45,607 nucleotides of DNA from Sunxiuqinia elliptica (GCF_900113005.1 NZ_FONW01000007.1:179320-224926); one strand, 5' to 3'; numbered from the stretch's first letter, positions 16,508 to 25,805 are shown. A program made the numbers and translations. Notes: generated by a model not told the origin, from the sequence alone.

Positions 16508-17164
16508 ATGTCAGAAAAGAAGAAAATAGCTATTGTTTTATCAGGAAATGGTGTTTATGATGGCGCTGAAATTCATGAGGCTACCTTAACCATGCTGGCC
16601 ATTGCACAACAAGGAGCCAGTTACGAGCTTTTTGCACCCAACGTTGAGCAAGCTCATGTGATCAACCACCTGACAGGCGAAGAAATGCCTGAAAAACGCA
16701 ATGTCCTAATAGAAGCTGCCCGCATTGCCAGAGGAAATATTGCTGATCTGAATACTTACCAAGCTAGCCAATTTGATGCACTTGTATTCCCCGGGGGTTT
16801 CGGAGCTGCCAAAAACTTGTCAACTTTTGCTTTTGAAGGACCAGACTGCACTGTCAATCCAGATGTTGAAAAAGCGGTGAAAGAGACCGTTGCGGCCCAA
16901 AAGCCAATTGGCGCTTTGTGTATTTCTCCGGCAGTTATCACCCGAATCTTAAAAGATGTTGAAGTAACGATTGGACAGGATTCAGGCACAGCTGGAGCCA
17001 TCGAAAAAATGGGAGGGAAACACGTAAACACGACGCACGGCGAAGTTGTGCACGATTCGAAGTACAATGTTTATACGACCCCTTGCTACATGTTGGATGC
17101 AAGTATTGATCAGATTGCTGATGGAGCCACCAACATCATTAAGGCCATTCTTAAAGCGATTTAG
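16508..17164 (+). CDS. elbB: ElbB/ES1-family glyoxalase-like protein
   Basis: This 218-residue DJ-1/PfpI-superfamily protein is of the ElbB (isoprenoid biosynthesis glyoxalase, mitochondrial ES1) type. Family signs are the opening IAIVLSGNGVYDGAEIHEA, the FPGGFGAAKNLS strand-loop, the nucleophile-elbow Cys (GALCISPAV), and DSGTAGAIEKMGGKHV. E. coli ElbB has weak glyoxalase activity, and a role in early isoprenoid synthesis was proposed from genetics. It ends 14 bases from the convergent OmpA-like gene and has its own promoter-like element. Confidence 0.92.
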   Translation: MSEKKKIAIVLSGNGVYDGAEIHEATLTMLAIAQQGASYELFAPNVEQAHVINHLTGEEMPEKRNVLIEAARIARGNIADLNTYQASQFDALVFPGGFGAAKNLSTFAFEGPDCTVNPDVEKAVKETVAAQKPIGALCISPAVITRILKDVEVTIGQDSGTAGAIEKMGGKHVNTTHGEVVHDSKYNVYTTPCYMLDASIDQIADGATNIIKAILKAI

Positions 17165-17178
17165 TTTTTTACCAGAAA

Positions 17179-19110
17179 CTATTTTGCAATAATCTTAAAC
17201 TCGGTGCGACGGTTTTTTGCTCTTCCCTCACTAGTTTCATTAGAAGCCATGGGAACCGAAAAACCGTAGCCCCGATATTCCAATCGATCCTTATTTACCC
17301 CATGCTCTACCAAGTAGCTGTAAACTGACTTTGCCCGGTTTTCAGACAACGACTGATTCATTTCGGCCTCTCCAACCGTATCGGTGTGTCCGCCAATTTC
17401 AATTTTCACAAGTGGATTTTTATCCAAAAAGATAATCAGCTTCTCCAACTCAGCTTTGGACTGACTGAGCAAAGCATATTTTCCGGTCTCAAAAAAGATA
17501 TTACGCAATACGGTTGCACTACCAACCTCAATGGCATTCAGTGGAATATCCAATGAAATCGGATCGCTTGCTTTACGTACCTGTTGTAAGGCAAAATTTT
17601 CAGAGTGAAACAAATAGCCCGGATGCGACACATTAAAGGCATATTCTTTCCCCAAGGGTAAACACATCAGGAATTCGCCTTTTTCCCAACAGGATTCCGT
17701 TTGTGCAACAAGTGTATTGTTATCGACATCAATCAGTTCAATCTGCGCACACAAGGGGTTACGGTTCGCTTCATCAAAAACTTTCCCCTGAACGTAGGAT
17801 ACTGGTGTAGGACGCATGCCTGCAGCTAACTTAAACTGGTAAATATCCAAGCCCTGTGACCCGGGCCGATCCGAAGAAAAATAGGCTCTTTCTCCAACCG
17901 CATCCACAATCAACCCCTGCTCATCTTTATGTGTATTGATTGGAAATCCCATGTTGACTGGTTTGATCCAACATGAGTCATTCACCAGTCTCGAAAAGAA
18001 AATGTCAAAGCCCCCTAATCCCATATGCCGATCAGAAGCAAAGTAAAGCGTGCGTCCATCAGCGTGAATAAACGGAGAGGTTTCGTTTCCCGGCGTATTG
18101 ATCGAATCACCCAAATTTTGAGGCTCACTCCATCTTGGAACTCCCGAGCTGTAAAAGCCGTTCAGCTGGCATCGCCAAATATCCATACCTCCCTTTCCTC
18201 CTTTTCGGTTGCTCGCAAAATAAAGATATTCACCATTAGCTGAGATTGATGGTTGAGATTCCCACGCTGCTGAGTTTACTGGCTCACCAGCATTCTGAGG
18301 CTTCGACCACACTCCTTTTCGGTTTCGAGCATAGTAAATATCACAACTTCCATAGCCATCAATTTGAGTGCAAGCCGTAAAAAAAAGCAATTTTCCATCA
18401 GCAGAAATACTTTGAGCTCCTTCGTTATAGTATGTGTTGATTGAGCTCATTGGGCTAGCTGCCTGCCATTCTCCATCGGCATTATTTGACACAAAAAAGT
18501 CTTCTTGAAAATGACGTCGTGCCTGCTGTCCGGTAGCAGGGACCAGCCGGGTATAGATCAGTGTTTTCCCGTCAACAGTCAAGCTCGGCCAATACTCATC
18601 ATACTCCGAATTTACCATTGCTCCCATATTCTTAGCCTGAGCATTTCCCGACTCTTTTCGCAAGGTAATGGCAAAAAGGCAAAGCTGTTGTTTCGATTCC
18701 GCTTTTTCATAAAATGGATGTGAATCGGATGCTCGACTTAGAAAATTTCGAAAGGCAGTTAAAGCGTCCTGGTACTTGCCTAACCGATAGTTTGCATTTC
18801 CAAGAACATAATAAGCCTTGGTTTGATGTGTTGAATTCTGTTGGAGTGCTTTCTCCAAATAAATTACTTGAAGACTATCCTCTTTTAGCTCGTTATACAC
18901 ATCAGCCAACATCAACATGGCCTCAACAAAGTTAGCATCTGCATCCAATGCTTTATTCAACTCTTCAATTGCCGACTGAAATTCGTGAAGTTGATAATGC
19001 GAATAAGCTGACTGAAAATACTTTTGAGCTTTCCGGCTCGTTGTTGATAGCTCTTGTGCACTCAGACTTAGTGCTAGCAGAAATAGCAGTATCGTTGTTA
19101 AGCTCTTCAT
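17179..19110 (-). CDS. PorE-like lipid-free OmpA protein (TPR, propeller, CRD, OmpA)
   Basis: This 643-residue exported protein has a signal peptide of about 18 residues. Then come TPR helices (about 20-145), a PD40/WD40-like beta-propeller (about 165-420) with repeated blades such as DGKLLFFTAC and DGRTLYFASDR, a carboxypeptidase-regulatory-like domain (about 430-510), and a C-terminal OmpA peptidoglycan-binding domain (about 525-640; GGHTDT, NRAKSVYSYL, NRRTEF). This is the domain order of PorE, a T9SS component that links the machinery to peptidoglycan. Paralogues with the same order are common, so the T9SS role is not certain. Two T9SS cargo proteins are encoded in the window. Confidence 0.85.
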   Translation of the reverse strand: MKSLTTILLFLLALSLSAQELSTTSRKAQKYFQSAYSHYQLHEFQSAIEELNKALDADANFVEAMLMLADVYNELKEDSLQVIYLEKALQQNSTHQTKAYYVLGNANYRLGKYQDALTAFRNFLSRASDSHPFYEKAESKQQLCLFAITLRKESGNAQAKNMGAMVNSEYDEYWPSLTVDGKTLIYTRLVPATGQQARRHFQEDFFVSNNADGEWQAASPMSSINTYYNEGAQSISADGKLLFFTACTQIDGYGSCDIYYARNRKGVWSKPQNAGEPVNSAAWESQPSISANGEYLYFASNRKGGKGGMDIWRCQLNGFYSSGVPRWSEPQNLGDSINTPGNETSPFIHADGRTLYFASDRHMGLGGFDIFFSRLVNDSCWIKPVNMGFPINTHKDEQGLIVDAVGERAYFSSDRPGSQGLDIYQFKLAAGMRPTPVSYVQGKVFDEANRNPLCAQIELIDVDNNTLVAQTESCWEKGEFLMCLPLGKEYAFNVSHPGYLFHSENFALQQVRKASDPISLDIPLNAIEVGSATVLRNIFFETGKYALLSQSKAELEKLIIFLDKNPLVKIEIGGHTDTVGEAEMNQSLSENRAKSVYSYLVEHGVNKDRLEYRGYGFSVPMASNETSEGRAKNRRTEFKIIAK

Positions 19111-19263
19111 AAGTTCTGTTTTATTTAACGTCCGGTTTCACGAATCATTATCAACTGGAATCAAAAAAACAGAAATACTAGGGTGAAAGTACAAAATCTT
19201 TGTTGCTGGAACAACCCTTTTTAACTCTTCAAAAAATATTCGTCAGAAACCCTGGAATATCTC

Positions 19264-19271
19264 TATTTTTG
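19264..19271 (+). promoter_or_regulatory. -7 promoter element for the ATP-grasp gene
   Basis: TATTTTTG matches TAnnTTTG and predicts a start near 19278, about 10 bases before the first possible start codon. This supports an almost leaderless message. Confidence 0.5.
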
Positions 19272-19287
19272 CATCCAAAATCAACAG

Positions 19288-20487
19288 TTGGTGGCAAGCT
19301 TACACAAAATATTTCATTTTAACCCTACTTGCGAAATCGCAATTGCAAATGGCTCTCCATTTTATCAAGCTCCGGCTTTGTTACGTAATTTTGAAGAAGA
19401 ATTGGCTCCAATCCTTCTCTTCTTTACAAGTTCAAACGATTTCGTTCTCAGTTCTCGCACTCCATCTTCACGGGTTGTTGATACTTATAAAGAATTTAAG
19501 CTCTCCCAAGGAGAATTAATTACGAAAGAGAAAGCCCTTAAGCAAACAGCCAATTTTCCCGTTCAGCTGTCCCCTTGGGGTTGGAGTCCCGCAGAGCTCA
19601 ATTACCTTTCAGAATTTCAACAAACGAATGAGCAGCTCCAACAGGTTCAGCGACTGTTACAAAGCGACTTGTTTCAACGGAAACACGCAGTACAGTTTCT
19701 TTCTGACTTTTTGAGTAACCACACGGATCCCATTTTCCCAAGAACCAAGGATCTGCCTCGAATTATGCACACAGTTGACGAGGTAGCCAATTTCCTGGAA
19801 CAGAAACAGCAAATTGTGCTCAAGTCACCATTAAGTTCAAGTGGAAGAGGCCTCCAGGTAATCCGCAAAAATCAGCTCAACACCTCAAACTTACGATGGA
19901 TAAATACCATCATCAAGCAGCAGCATTATCTCATTGCAGAACCACTATTTGACAAGCAAGTGGATTTATCCTTTCAGTTCGAAATTACCGCTGATCATTC
20001 TATTCGCTATCATGGAATCAGCTATTTCGATACCAACTCCAATGGCCAATACCAAGGACATTGGCTTTATCCTTCTCAGGCAAAAGTAAACCCTTTCTTC
20101 AATGAAAACGAGCTCAACCAACTCGCATCTGAACTAATAAAACAATTGGAGAACAGTCCATTTTCAACGATCTACAGAGGATTTATTGGAATTGATGCCT
20201 TGATCTACCAAGAAGGACAACAGGCCAAAATACATCCCTGTCTGGAAATAAATCCGAGAATGAACATGGGGATTTTGAGTAAATATATGGAGCAAAAAAT
20301 TCACCCTGAAAGCTCGGGACAATATCGGGTTTACTACAACCCCAAAGTTCCCTTTATTGACTTTATCAAGCAGGCACAACAAAAAAATCCACCGTTTGCG
20401 GTGGATCAAAAGCTTTGCAAGGGACTTGTTCCGTTAACAGCCCCCGAACCTCAAAGTAAATTTGGAGCATACCTAAACTTGCGATAA
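19288..20487 (+). CDS. ATP-grasp-like protein of unknown substrate
   Basis: This 399-residue protein has ATP-grasp signatures: the P-loop-like strand IVLKSPLSSSGRGLQVI (about 176-192), the ATP-binding strand EPLFDKQVDLSFQF (about 216-229), and the metal-binding end GFIGIDALIY...LEINPRMNMG (about 294-325). Such enzymes ligate a carboxylate to an amine or thiol. No substrate can be inferred. The start is non-ATG: TTG at 19288 or GTG at 19291, since no ATG lies upstream of the first conserved strand. Its last 15 bases overlap the end of the convergent response regulator gene. Confidence 0.8.
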   Translation: MVASLHKIFHFNPTCEIAIANGSPFYQAPALLRNFEEELAPILLFFTSSNDFVLSSRTPSSRVVDTYKEFKLSQGELITKEKALKQTANFPVQLSPWGWSPAELNYLSEFQQTNEQLQQVQRLLQSDLFQRKHAVQFLSDFLSNHTDPIFPRTKDLPRIMHTVDEVANFLEQKQQIVLKSPLSSSGRGLQVIRKNQLNTSNLRWINTIIKQQHYLIAEPLFDKQVDLSFQFEITADHSIRYHGISYFDTNSNGQYQGHWLYPSQAKVNPFFNENELNQLASELIKQLENSPFSTIYRGFIGIDALIYQEGQQAKIHPCLEINPRMNMGILSKYMEQKIHPESSGQYRVYYNPKVPFIDFIKQAQQKNPPFAVDQKLCKGLVPLTAPEPQSKFGAYLNLR

Positions 20488-20865
20488 ATAACGCTCAAGC
20501 ATTGCAAATAAATCATTCAAGCGTACAGGTTTGGATAGAAACTCATCACACCCAGCATTGATGCTATCAAGCTCTTCTCCGGCCATCACATAGGCACTTT
20601 GAGCAATAACCGGCACATTTGGACGAAGCGCTTTGATCATTTTTGTTGCTTCAAATCCATTTAGTCCCGGCATATTCAAATCCATCAAAACCAAATCAAT
20701 TTGTTCATTCTCTTGAAATAATCGCACTGCTTCCCGACCATCACCTGCCATAATCACATCTGCCTGCGCCTTCTCCAATGCAACTTTGAAATAAATACGG
20801 CTCACCTCATTGTCCTCAACGACGAGAACAGTCCTTCCCGACAAACTTGGCTTAAACATGCTCAT
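20473..20865 (-). CDS. single-domain response regulator (CheY-like receiver)
   Basis: This is a receiver domain with no output domain, about 130 residues. The phosphorylation site is readable from the ATG at 20865: acidic pair Glu17-Asp18 (VVEDNE), phosphoacceptor Asp62 (LVLMDLNMPG), switch Ser90 (AQSAY) and Lys112 (SKPV). A GTG at 20871 or a later ATG at 20859 are alternative starts. No histidine kinase is next to it, so the partner is elsewhere. It is probably a phosphotransfer intermediate or acts on a partner protein. It converges on and overlaps the ATP-grasp gene by 15 bases. Confidence 0.9.
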   Translation of the reverse strand: MSMFKPSLSGRTVLVVEDNEVSRIYFKVALEKAQADVIMAGDGREAVRLFQENEQIDLVLMDLNMPGLNGFEATKMIKALRPNVPVIAQSAYVMAGEELDSINAGCDEFLSKPVRLNDLFAMLERYLSQV

Positions 20866-20977
20866 AGCCACGCATTTTTAAGCAAATTAGGAAATTTTGG
20901 GACCAAATCCCTCATTTTCGTTTAAAGAACATCTATTTGAGCCAATTTTCCTTGATTATCAAGACATATGAACATAT

Positions 20978-21580
20978 CTAATCAACCTTACGTTTAATAC
21001 CACAACCTATTGGCTTTGTTTCAGCCTGTGCTATTGGTTCTCCTGCAGCCACGCTCTCGATGGCCATTTTCAACCAAGCATTTTCAACGACTGCCTCATC
21101 GTCGTAATTGTCATCAATTGCTCCCTTGTAAACCAATGAAAAATCCTTATCGAATAAGAAAACATGAGGGGTCGTTTGTGCACCATACGCATTGGCCAAT
21201 AAGCTATTTTTGTCAACCAAATACGGGAACTGATAATCGTGCTCTTTCGCATGCTTTTTCATGGCTGCGAAGGAATCGACACCATCCCGGTTACGGTAAT
21301 TGGAATTCACGACAAGCAAACCAAGCTTGTGCTCATCAGCCCACTGTTTAACTGCATTATAACGACCTTCCCACTTTTTCACAAAGGGACAAGTGTTACT
21401 TGAAAAAATTAAGACGACCCCGTTGGCTTTGCGTGCATCATCAAGCGACAACATTTCACCCGAAACACCTTTCATTTTTACGGAAGTGTGAGACGCTTTA
21501 TCTCCAATTTTTAACTGAGAACCTCCCGCATATGCCAGAAATCCCATCATGACTAAAGTAAAGGAAATTAAGGTTTTCAT
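20978..21580 (-). CDS. secreted redoxin (thioredoxin-like/AhpC-TSA family)
   Basis: This 200-residue exported protein has a signal peptide of about 18 residues. The thioredoxin-fold domain opens with KIGDKASHTSVKMKGV and has the active-site strand VVLIFSSNTCPFVKKWEGRY (about 55-74). Only one cysteine (TCPF) is in the place of the usual CxxC, so it is a one-Cys redoxin like many peroxiredoxin-related proteins. A second conserved Cys lies near the C-terminus (PIGCGIKRK) and could be the resolving partner. It is divergent from pdxH. Role: periplasmic thiol redox or peroxide handling, by family. Confidence 0.85.
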   Translation of the reverse strand: MKTLISFTLVMMGFLAYAGGSQLKIGDKASHTSVKMKGVSGEMLSLDDARKANGVVLIFSSNTCPFVKKWEGRYNAVKQWADEHKLGLLVVNSNYRNRDGVDSFAAMKKHAKEHDYQFPYLVDKNSLLANAYGAQTTPHVFLFDKDFSLVYKGAIDDNYDDEAVVENAWLKMAIESVAAGEPIAQAETKPIGCGIKRKVD

Positions 21581-21658
21581 ATCTCTAAACAGTTTGATTC
21601 ATAAATAATAACAAAACTTTTTTTTGACTTGTTTGTCCATAGTTCTAAACAAATGTAA

Positions 21659-22291
21659 ATGCTAAGAGATATTCGAATTAATTATCAAAAATATCAGCTG
21701 GATGAATCATCGCTACCATCCAGCCCTATTGAACTATTCGACGAATGGATGCAGGAAGTAATTAAAAAAGAGGTGACTGAACCTACAGCAATGGTTTTAT
21801 CAACCTGTTCTGCTGGAGTACCCGACTCGCGAATCGTTCTTTTAAAAGAAGTTGAGAATGGTAATTTCTTATTCTACACGAACTATGCCAGCTCAAAAGC
21901 GAACCAGTTAGCAGCCAACGAACATGTGGCCTTAAACTTTTTTTGGCACGAACTTGAGCGCCAAGTGCGAATAAAAGGAGTGGCAAGTAAAGTATCGGAA
22001 CAACAATCCGCTGACTATTTTCAATCGCGTCCCCGCGAAAGCCAGCTTGGTGCATGGGCCTCGGCACAAAGCCAAGAGGTTGCAAACCGACAGTCTCTGG
22101 AAGAAAGCTTTCGGGAAGTGTCTGAACGGTTTAAGGAGCAAGCAATTCCGAAACCTCCACATTGGGGGGGCTTTCAAATCACTCCAACTGAGATTGAGTT
22201 TTGGCAGGGCCGTCCGGGACGCTTACATGATCGCATTCGATATTTCCTAGGCGAAAATAACCGATGGAAATTTAAACGATTAGCTCCTTAA
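21659..22291 (+). CDS. pdxH: pyridoxamine 5'-phosphate oxidase
   Basis: PdxH oxidises pyridoxine or pyridoxamine 5'-phosphate to PLP with FMN and oxygen. The 210-residue length is usual. FMN-binding segments are visible: SRIVLLKEV (about 59-67), NFLFYTNYASSKANQL (about 70-85), and RPRESQLGAWAS with the family's SQS..S pattern. The C-terminal signature FWQGRPGRLHDRIRY binds substrate with Arg and His. PLP is the cofactor of MetY, but the genes are 6 kb apart and no link is implied. Confidence 0.96.
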   Translation: MLRDIRINYQKYQLDESSLPSSPIELFDEWMQEVIKKEVTEPTAMVLSTCSAGVPDSRIVLLKEVENGNFLFYTNYASSKANQLAANEHVALNFFWHELERQVRIKGVASKVSEQQSADYFQSRPRESQLGAWASAQSQEVANRQSLEESFREVSERFKEQAIPKPPHWGGFQITPTEIEFWQGRPGRLHDRIRYFLGENNRWKFKRLAP

Positions 22292-22339
22292 GCTTCTGCT
22301 TCTTCAACTAATTTTTAAACATCCCAAACTCAACTAATC

Positions 22340-23227
22340 ATGAAATTTGGTAAAGTAGATAACCCCGATCATATTGACTTCACGCTTCCTCCAGACCATC
22401 CGGATACGGCAGCTGTTTTGCAAAAACACCAGCAAACAAACCCCTTAAACATTTATGTAGGATGTGCCAAATGGAACCGGCAGGATTTGAAAAAATTCTA
22501 TCCACGAGGCACTAAAGATGAACTGGCCTATTATTCATCTCAATTTAATTCCATTGAATTGAATGCAACCTTCTACCGGATGTTTGATGCCAAACAAATC
22601 CAAAACTGGAAAGAAAAAACGCCTGATGATTTCAAATTCTTTCCCAAGATAAACCAGTCCATCAGTCACATGCGCCGTTTGATCAATGTAGAGCAGCTTA
22701 CTGAAATCTATTGTGACAACATTGTTCATTTTGAAGAAAAACTTGGAATGGTCTTCTTGCAATTGCACAATAACTTTGGCTATAAAAACTTTGATCGTTT
22801 GGCAACTTTTATTGAAAACTTCCCCAAGGCAGTCCCTTTAGCAACTGAAGTCAGGCATCAGGAATGGTTTGGCGATGCGGAAATTGCAAAAGCCTATTAC
22901 CAGCTTTTGGAACAACACCAGGTAAGCAATATTCTTGTTGATACAGCAGGGCGACGTGATTTACTGCATATGCGCTTAACAACGCCAACAGCTTTTGTTC
23001 GCTACGTTGGTGCCAATCATCCAGACAGTGAGTACAAACGGTTGGATGACTGGGTTGACCATTTGGAAAAATGGGTCGATTTAGGGCTTCAGAACATTTA
23101 CTTTTTTGTTCATCAAAACCTGGAAAAGGAGTCCCCCACGTTGTCGGCCTATTTCATCAAAAAAATCAACGAGCGACTGGGAACGCAGCTTAAAGCTCCA
23201 ACAGTCCCCGCTGGTACTTTATTTTAG
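22340..23227 (+). CDS. DUF72 (YecE-like) protein
   Basis: This 295-residue protein of the DUF72 TIM-barrel family has family marks in order: an opening YVGCAKWNRQDLKKFYP (about 40-56), FNSIELNATFYRM (about 69-81), FKFFPKINQSISH (strand 3), GMVFLQLHNNFGYKN, and a late FVRYVGANHP. The function of the family is not known. It follows pdxH after about 48 bases on the same strand and may be co-transcribed. Confidence 0.9.
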   Translation: MKFGKVDNPDHIDFTLPPDHPDTAAVLQKHQQTNPLNIYVGCAKWNRQDLKKFYPRGTKDELAYYSSQFNSIELNATFYRMFDAKQIQNWKEKTPDDFKFFPKINQSISHMRRLINVEQLTEIYCDNIVHFEEKLGMVFLQLHNNFGYKNFDRLATFIENFPKAVPLATEVRHQEWFGDAEIAKAYYQLLEQHQVSNILVDTAGRRDLLHMRLTTPTAFVRYVGANHPDSEYKRLDDWVDHLEKWVDLGLQNIYFFVHQNLEKESPTLSAYFIKKINERLGTQLKAPTVPAGTLF

Positions 23228-23304
23228 ACAAAAAACACAGCGGAAAACCAGAAGAATAAAGTAAGCTCTTCATGATTTCCACTGTAATGATCAACCAGAG
23301 GCTT

Positions 23305-24987
23305 TTAGTTGGATAAACCAGATTCAACCAATTGCCCAAAAGTTTGGTACGATTTATAGATACGTTCGTATTTCTCGACATGTTCGGGAATGGGATGATA
23401 AGTATGTTCAAAACCACTGCCCATTTTTTCCTGTGCTTCAGCAACCGAGGAATATTCTCCGGCCACCACTGCAGCCATCATTGCCGCTCCCAAAGCACAA
23501 GTTTGCTCAGACCGTGCCACTTTTATTGGCCGGTTAAGCACATCGCAAACAATTTGCATCACCAGAGGCGATTTTTTGGCCACTCCTCCCAAAGCAACCA
23601 CTTCATCAATTCGCATTTCTGCTTCCAAAAAACGATTCATAATCGCTTTTGAGCCAAAGGCCGTAGCTTCAACAAATGCACGAAAGATACGCGGAGCATC
23701 GGTTCCAAGCGACAAGCCGGCCATGGCTCCTTTCACCGTTGGATTGGCATCAGGCGTCCGGCGCCCGTTCATCCAATCCAAAGCCAACACACCACTTTCT
23801 TCTATTCCAATCTTATCTGCTTCTTCGGCTAACTCTTTCATCAGTTGATCCGCCATTTCCTGAATTAGCAATTCACGTTGCTCTTCATTCACTATGTTTG
23901 TCTTTGCCAAAATGCGCTCAGCAGGCCACATCAATAAGCGTTTAAACCAAGCATAAATATCCCCAAAGGCAGCCTGTCCAGCCTCCAAGCCAAGCATTCC
24001 CGGTATTATGGATCCATCCACTTGACCGCAAATTCCTTCAACCACTTTCTCTCCGGCTTCCTCCATCGGAACCACCAACATATCGCAGGTTGACGTTCCC
24101 ATCACTTTACTCAGTCGATATGGTGCCACCTCACCTCCAACTGCACCAATGTGGGCATCAAAAGCACCAACACCAACCAGCACATCTGTTGACAGCCCCA
24201 GCTTCTCCGCCCATTCGTCGGACAACTTTCCTACGGCAACATCACTCGAATAAGTTTCGGAATATAAACGTTCGCGCCATCCTCCAAGCATCGGATCCAG
24301 TGCCATCAAAAACTCCTCGGAAGGCAAGCCATTGAATGCTTCATGCCACATGGCTTTATGCCCGGCAGCACATCGGCTCCTTTTTAACTGACGCGGCCTT
24401 GTTCGTCCTGTTAATAATCCAGGAATCCAATCACAATGCTCAACCCAGGAATTCGCAGCTCTAAATACAGCAGGATCTTCGCGAAGCACATGCAATAGCT
24501 TTGCCCAAAACCATTCAGGAGAGTATATTCCACCTTCATAACGAGTGAAATCGACCTCCCACTTTCGAGCTAACTCGTTAATTTCATTCGCTTCCTGCAA
24601 TGCTGTATGATCTTTCCACAAGATGAACATCGCATTCGGATTGTCCTCAAACCCATGAGTTAAAGCCAAAGGCACACCTTTTTCATCAACAGCAACAGGA
24701 GTCGATCCGGTAGTATCCACCGAAATTCCAACCACCTGATTGGCTACTTCCGCTGAAACCTGCTTTAAAGCTTCGGTAATTGCAAGTTCCAATCCTTCCA
24801 AATAATCTTTAGGATGCTGTCGAAACTGATTCTTATTCGCATCGCAATACATACCTTTTTTCCACCGAGGATACTCAAAAACGGCTCCTGCCACTTCTTC
24901 TCCCGTTTCCACATTCACGATTAATGAGCGAACCGAGTCTGATCCATAATCGAGACCAATCGTATACATCGTTTCTTTTTTATTCAT
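23305..24987 (-). CDS. araB: ribulokinase
   Basis: Ribulokinase phosphorylates L-ribulose to L-ribulose 5-phosphate in L-arabinose use. The 560-residue FGGY kinase has the ATP-binding opening GLDYGSDSVRSLIV (about 11-24), the substrate strand GISVDTTGSTPVAVD, the FGGY family segment with catalytic Asp (VGAFDAHIGAVGG), and the C-terminal MNGRRTPDAN and ALGAAMMAAV loops. The start may also be the Met at 24969. It lies 39 bases after araR, which controls it. No araA or araD is present nearby; the remaining pathway genes must be elsewhere or outside the window. Confidence 0.96.
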   Translation of the reverse strand: MNKKETMYTIGLDYGSDSVRSLIVNVETGEEVAGAVFEYPRWKKGMYCDANKNQFRQHPKDYLEGLELAITEALKQVSAEVANQVVGISVDTTGSTPVAVDEKGVPLALTHGFEDNPNAMFILWKDHTALQEANEINELARKWEVDFTRYEGGIYSPEWFWAKLLHVLREDPAVFRAANSWVEHCDWIPGLLTGRTRPRQLKRSRCAAGHKAMWHEAFNGLPSEEFLMALDPMLGGWRERLYSETYSSDVAVGKLSDEWAEKLGLSTDVLVGVGAFDAHIGAVGGEVAPYRLSKVMGTSTCDMLVVPMEEAGEKVVEGICGQVDGSIIPGMLGLEAGQAAFGDIYAWFKRLLMWPAERILAKTNIVNEEQRELLIQEMADQLMKELAEEADKIGIEESGVLALDWMNGRRTPDANPTVKGAMAGLSLGTDAPRIFRAFVEATAFGSKAIMNRFLEAEMRIDEVVALGGVAKKSPLVMQIVCDVLNRPIKVARSEQTCALGAAMMAAVVAGEYSSVAEAQEKMGSGFEHTYHPIPEHVEKYERIYKSYQTFGQLVESGLSN

Positions 24988-25026
24988 TCAGCTTAGTATT
25001 TTATCATCTAATTTAATGGATGTTAG

Positions 25027-25704
25027 CTATAGTTTAACAATTCTTTCTTTTGATGTTTCTTCTGATTTCTTCTCGGAATAAGCATATAGAAAAGCTCCTT
25101 TTTTAGACCCTTTAGGATCTTTCTTGTCCGATTTCTTTAGAAGACCTAAAGACAATATTTTCTTCCGAAAATTACCAGGATCGAACTCCCGCTGAAAAAT
25201 GGCTTCATATAAACACCGTAGCTCGGTTAGCGTAAAAAGCTCAGGAAGCAAGGCTGCCCCAATCAAATCGAAACTTGCCTTTTGCTGAAGCTTAAGCAAA
25301 GCTGACTGGACCATCTTCGCATGATCAAAGATCAGCTCTGGTAAATCGACAATTGGACACCACTCTGCTCCAAAGTGCTTTAATTGCTCTAGATGATAAT
25401 CATCGGTACGCACCAAAGCATAATAAGCAACACTGACGACCCGAGCCAGTTCTTCCCTATCTGGTTCTGAGAAAACAGCCACTTCCTCCATAAAAATATC
25501 TTCTAAGCCGGTTGTTTTCTTCAAAACCCGCCTGGCTGCCTTTTCAGCGGATTCACTTTCCTGAACAAAGCCTCCCGGTAAAGACCAACTCCCTTTGGCA
25601 GGTTCAAAACTGCGAGGATAAATCAATAATTTCAGCTCACCATCCTGGTAACCAAAAATAACACAATCAACGGCTAAATAGTGTTTTGGGTGTTTATACA
25701 GCAT
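25027..25704 (-). CDS. araR: Nudix-type transcriptional regulator AraR
   Basis: This 225-residue protein has an N-terminal Nudix fold (about 8-140) and a C-terminal winged helix (about 150-200, FTLTELRCLYEAIF...GNFRKKILSLGLL). The Nudix box starts at Gly45 but its catalytic Glu residues are replaced (Val60, Lys63, Thr64), so hydrolysis is not expected. Regulators of this kind (NrtR family) include the AraR of Bacteroides, a repressor that responds to L-arabinose. Sharing an operon with araB makes this identity likely. The promoter region holds a -7 element overlapped by a palindrome, consistent with autoregulation. The effector is inferred. Confidence 0.88.
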   Translation of the reverse strand: MLYKHPKHYLAVDCVIFGYQDGELKLLIYPRSFEPAKGSWSLPGGFVQESESAEKAARRVLKKTTGLEDIFMEEVAVFSEPDREELARVVSVAYYALVRTDDYHLEQLKHFGAEWCPIVDLPELIFDHAKMVQSALLKLQQKASFDLIGAALLPELFTLTELRCLYEAIFQREFDPGNFRKKILSLGLLKKSDKKDPKGSKKGAFLYAYSEKKSEETSKERIVKL

Positions 25705-25740
25705 TTCTTCAGGCTTTCAATATTCGTTTTTGCAGCTTAC

Positions 25741-25748
25741 CAAAATTA
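25741..25748 (-). promoter_or_regulatory. -7 promoter element of araR-araB
   Basis: The minus strand reads TAATTTTG, an exact TAnnTTTG match. The start is predicted near 25734, 30 bases before the araR ATG. Confidence 0.55.
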
Positions 25749-25768
25749 TAAAAGTATTTTTTACAATT
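25744..25768. promoter_or_regulatory. candidate AraR operator
   Basis: AATTATAAAA (25744-25753) and TTTTACAATT (25759-25768) form an inverted repeat with 9 of 10 positions symmetric around a 5-base centre. It covers the -7 element and the spacer, where a repressor would block RNA polymerase. A second, perfect 12-bp palindrome, TGTTGTACAACA, is at 25794-25805 further upstream. Confidence 0.45.
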
Positions 25769-25793
25769 AATTAAGAGTCCTTGCAAGCCTGAA

Positions 25794-25805
25794 TGTTGTA
25801 CAACA
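25794..25805. promoter_or_regulatory. perfect 12-bp palindrome upstream of araR
   Basis: TGTTGTACAACA is fully symmetric and lies about 90 bases upstream of the araR start, in the 325-base gap before the tRNA. It may be a second regulator site; nothing else is seen in that gap except promoters. Confidence 0.35.
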
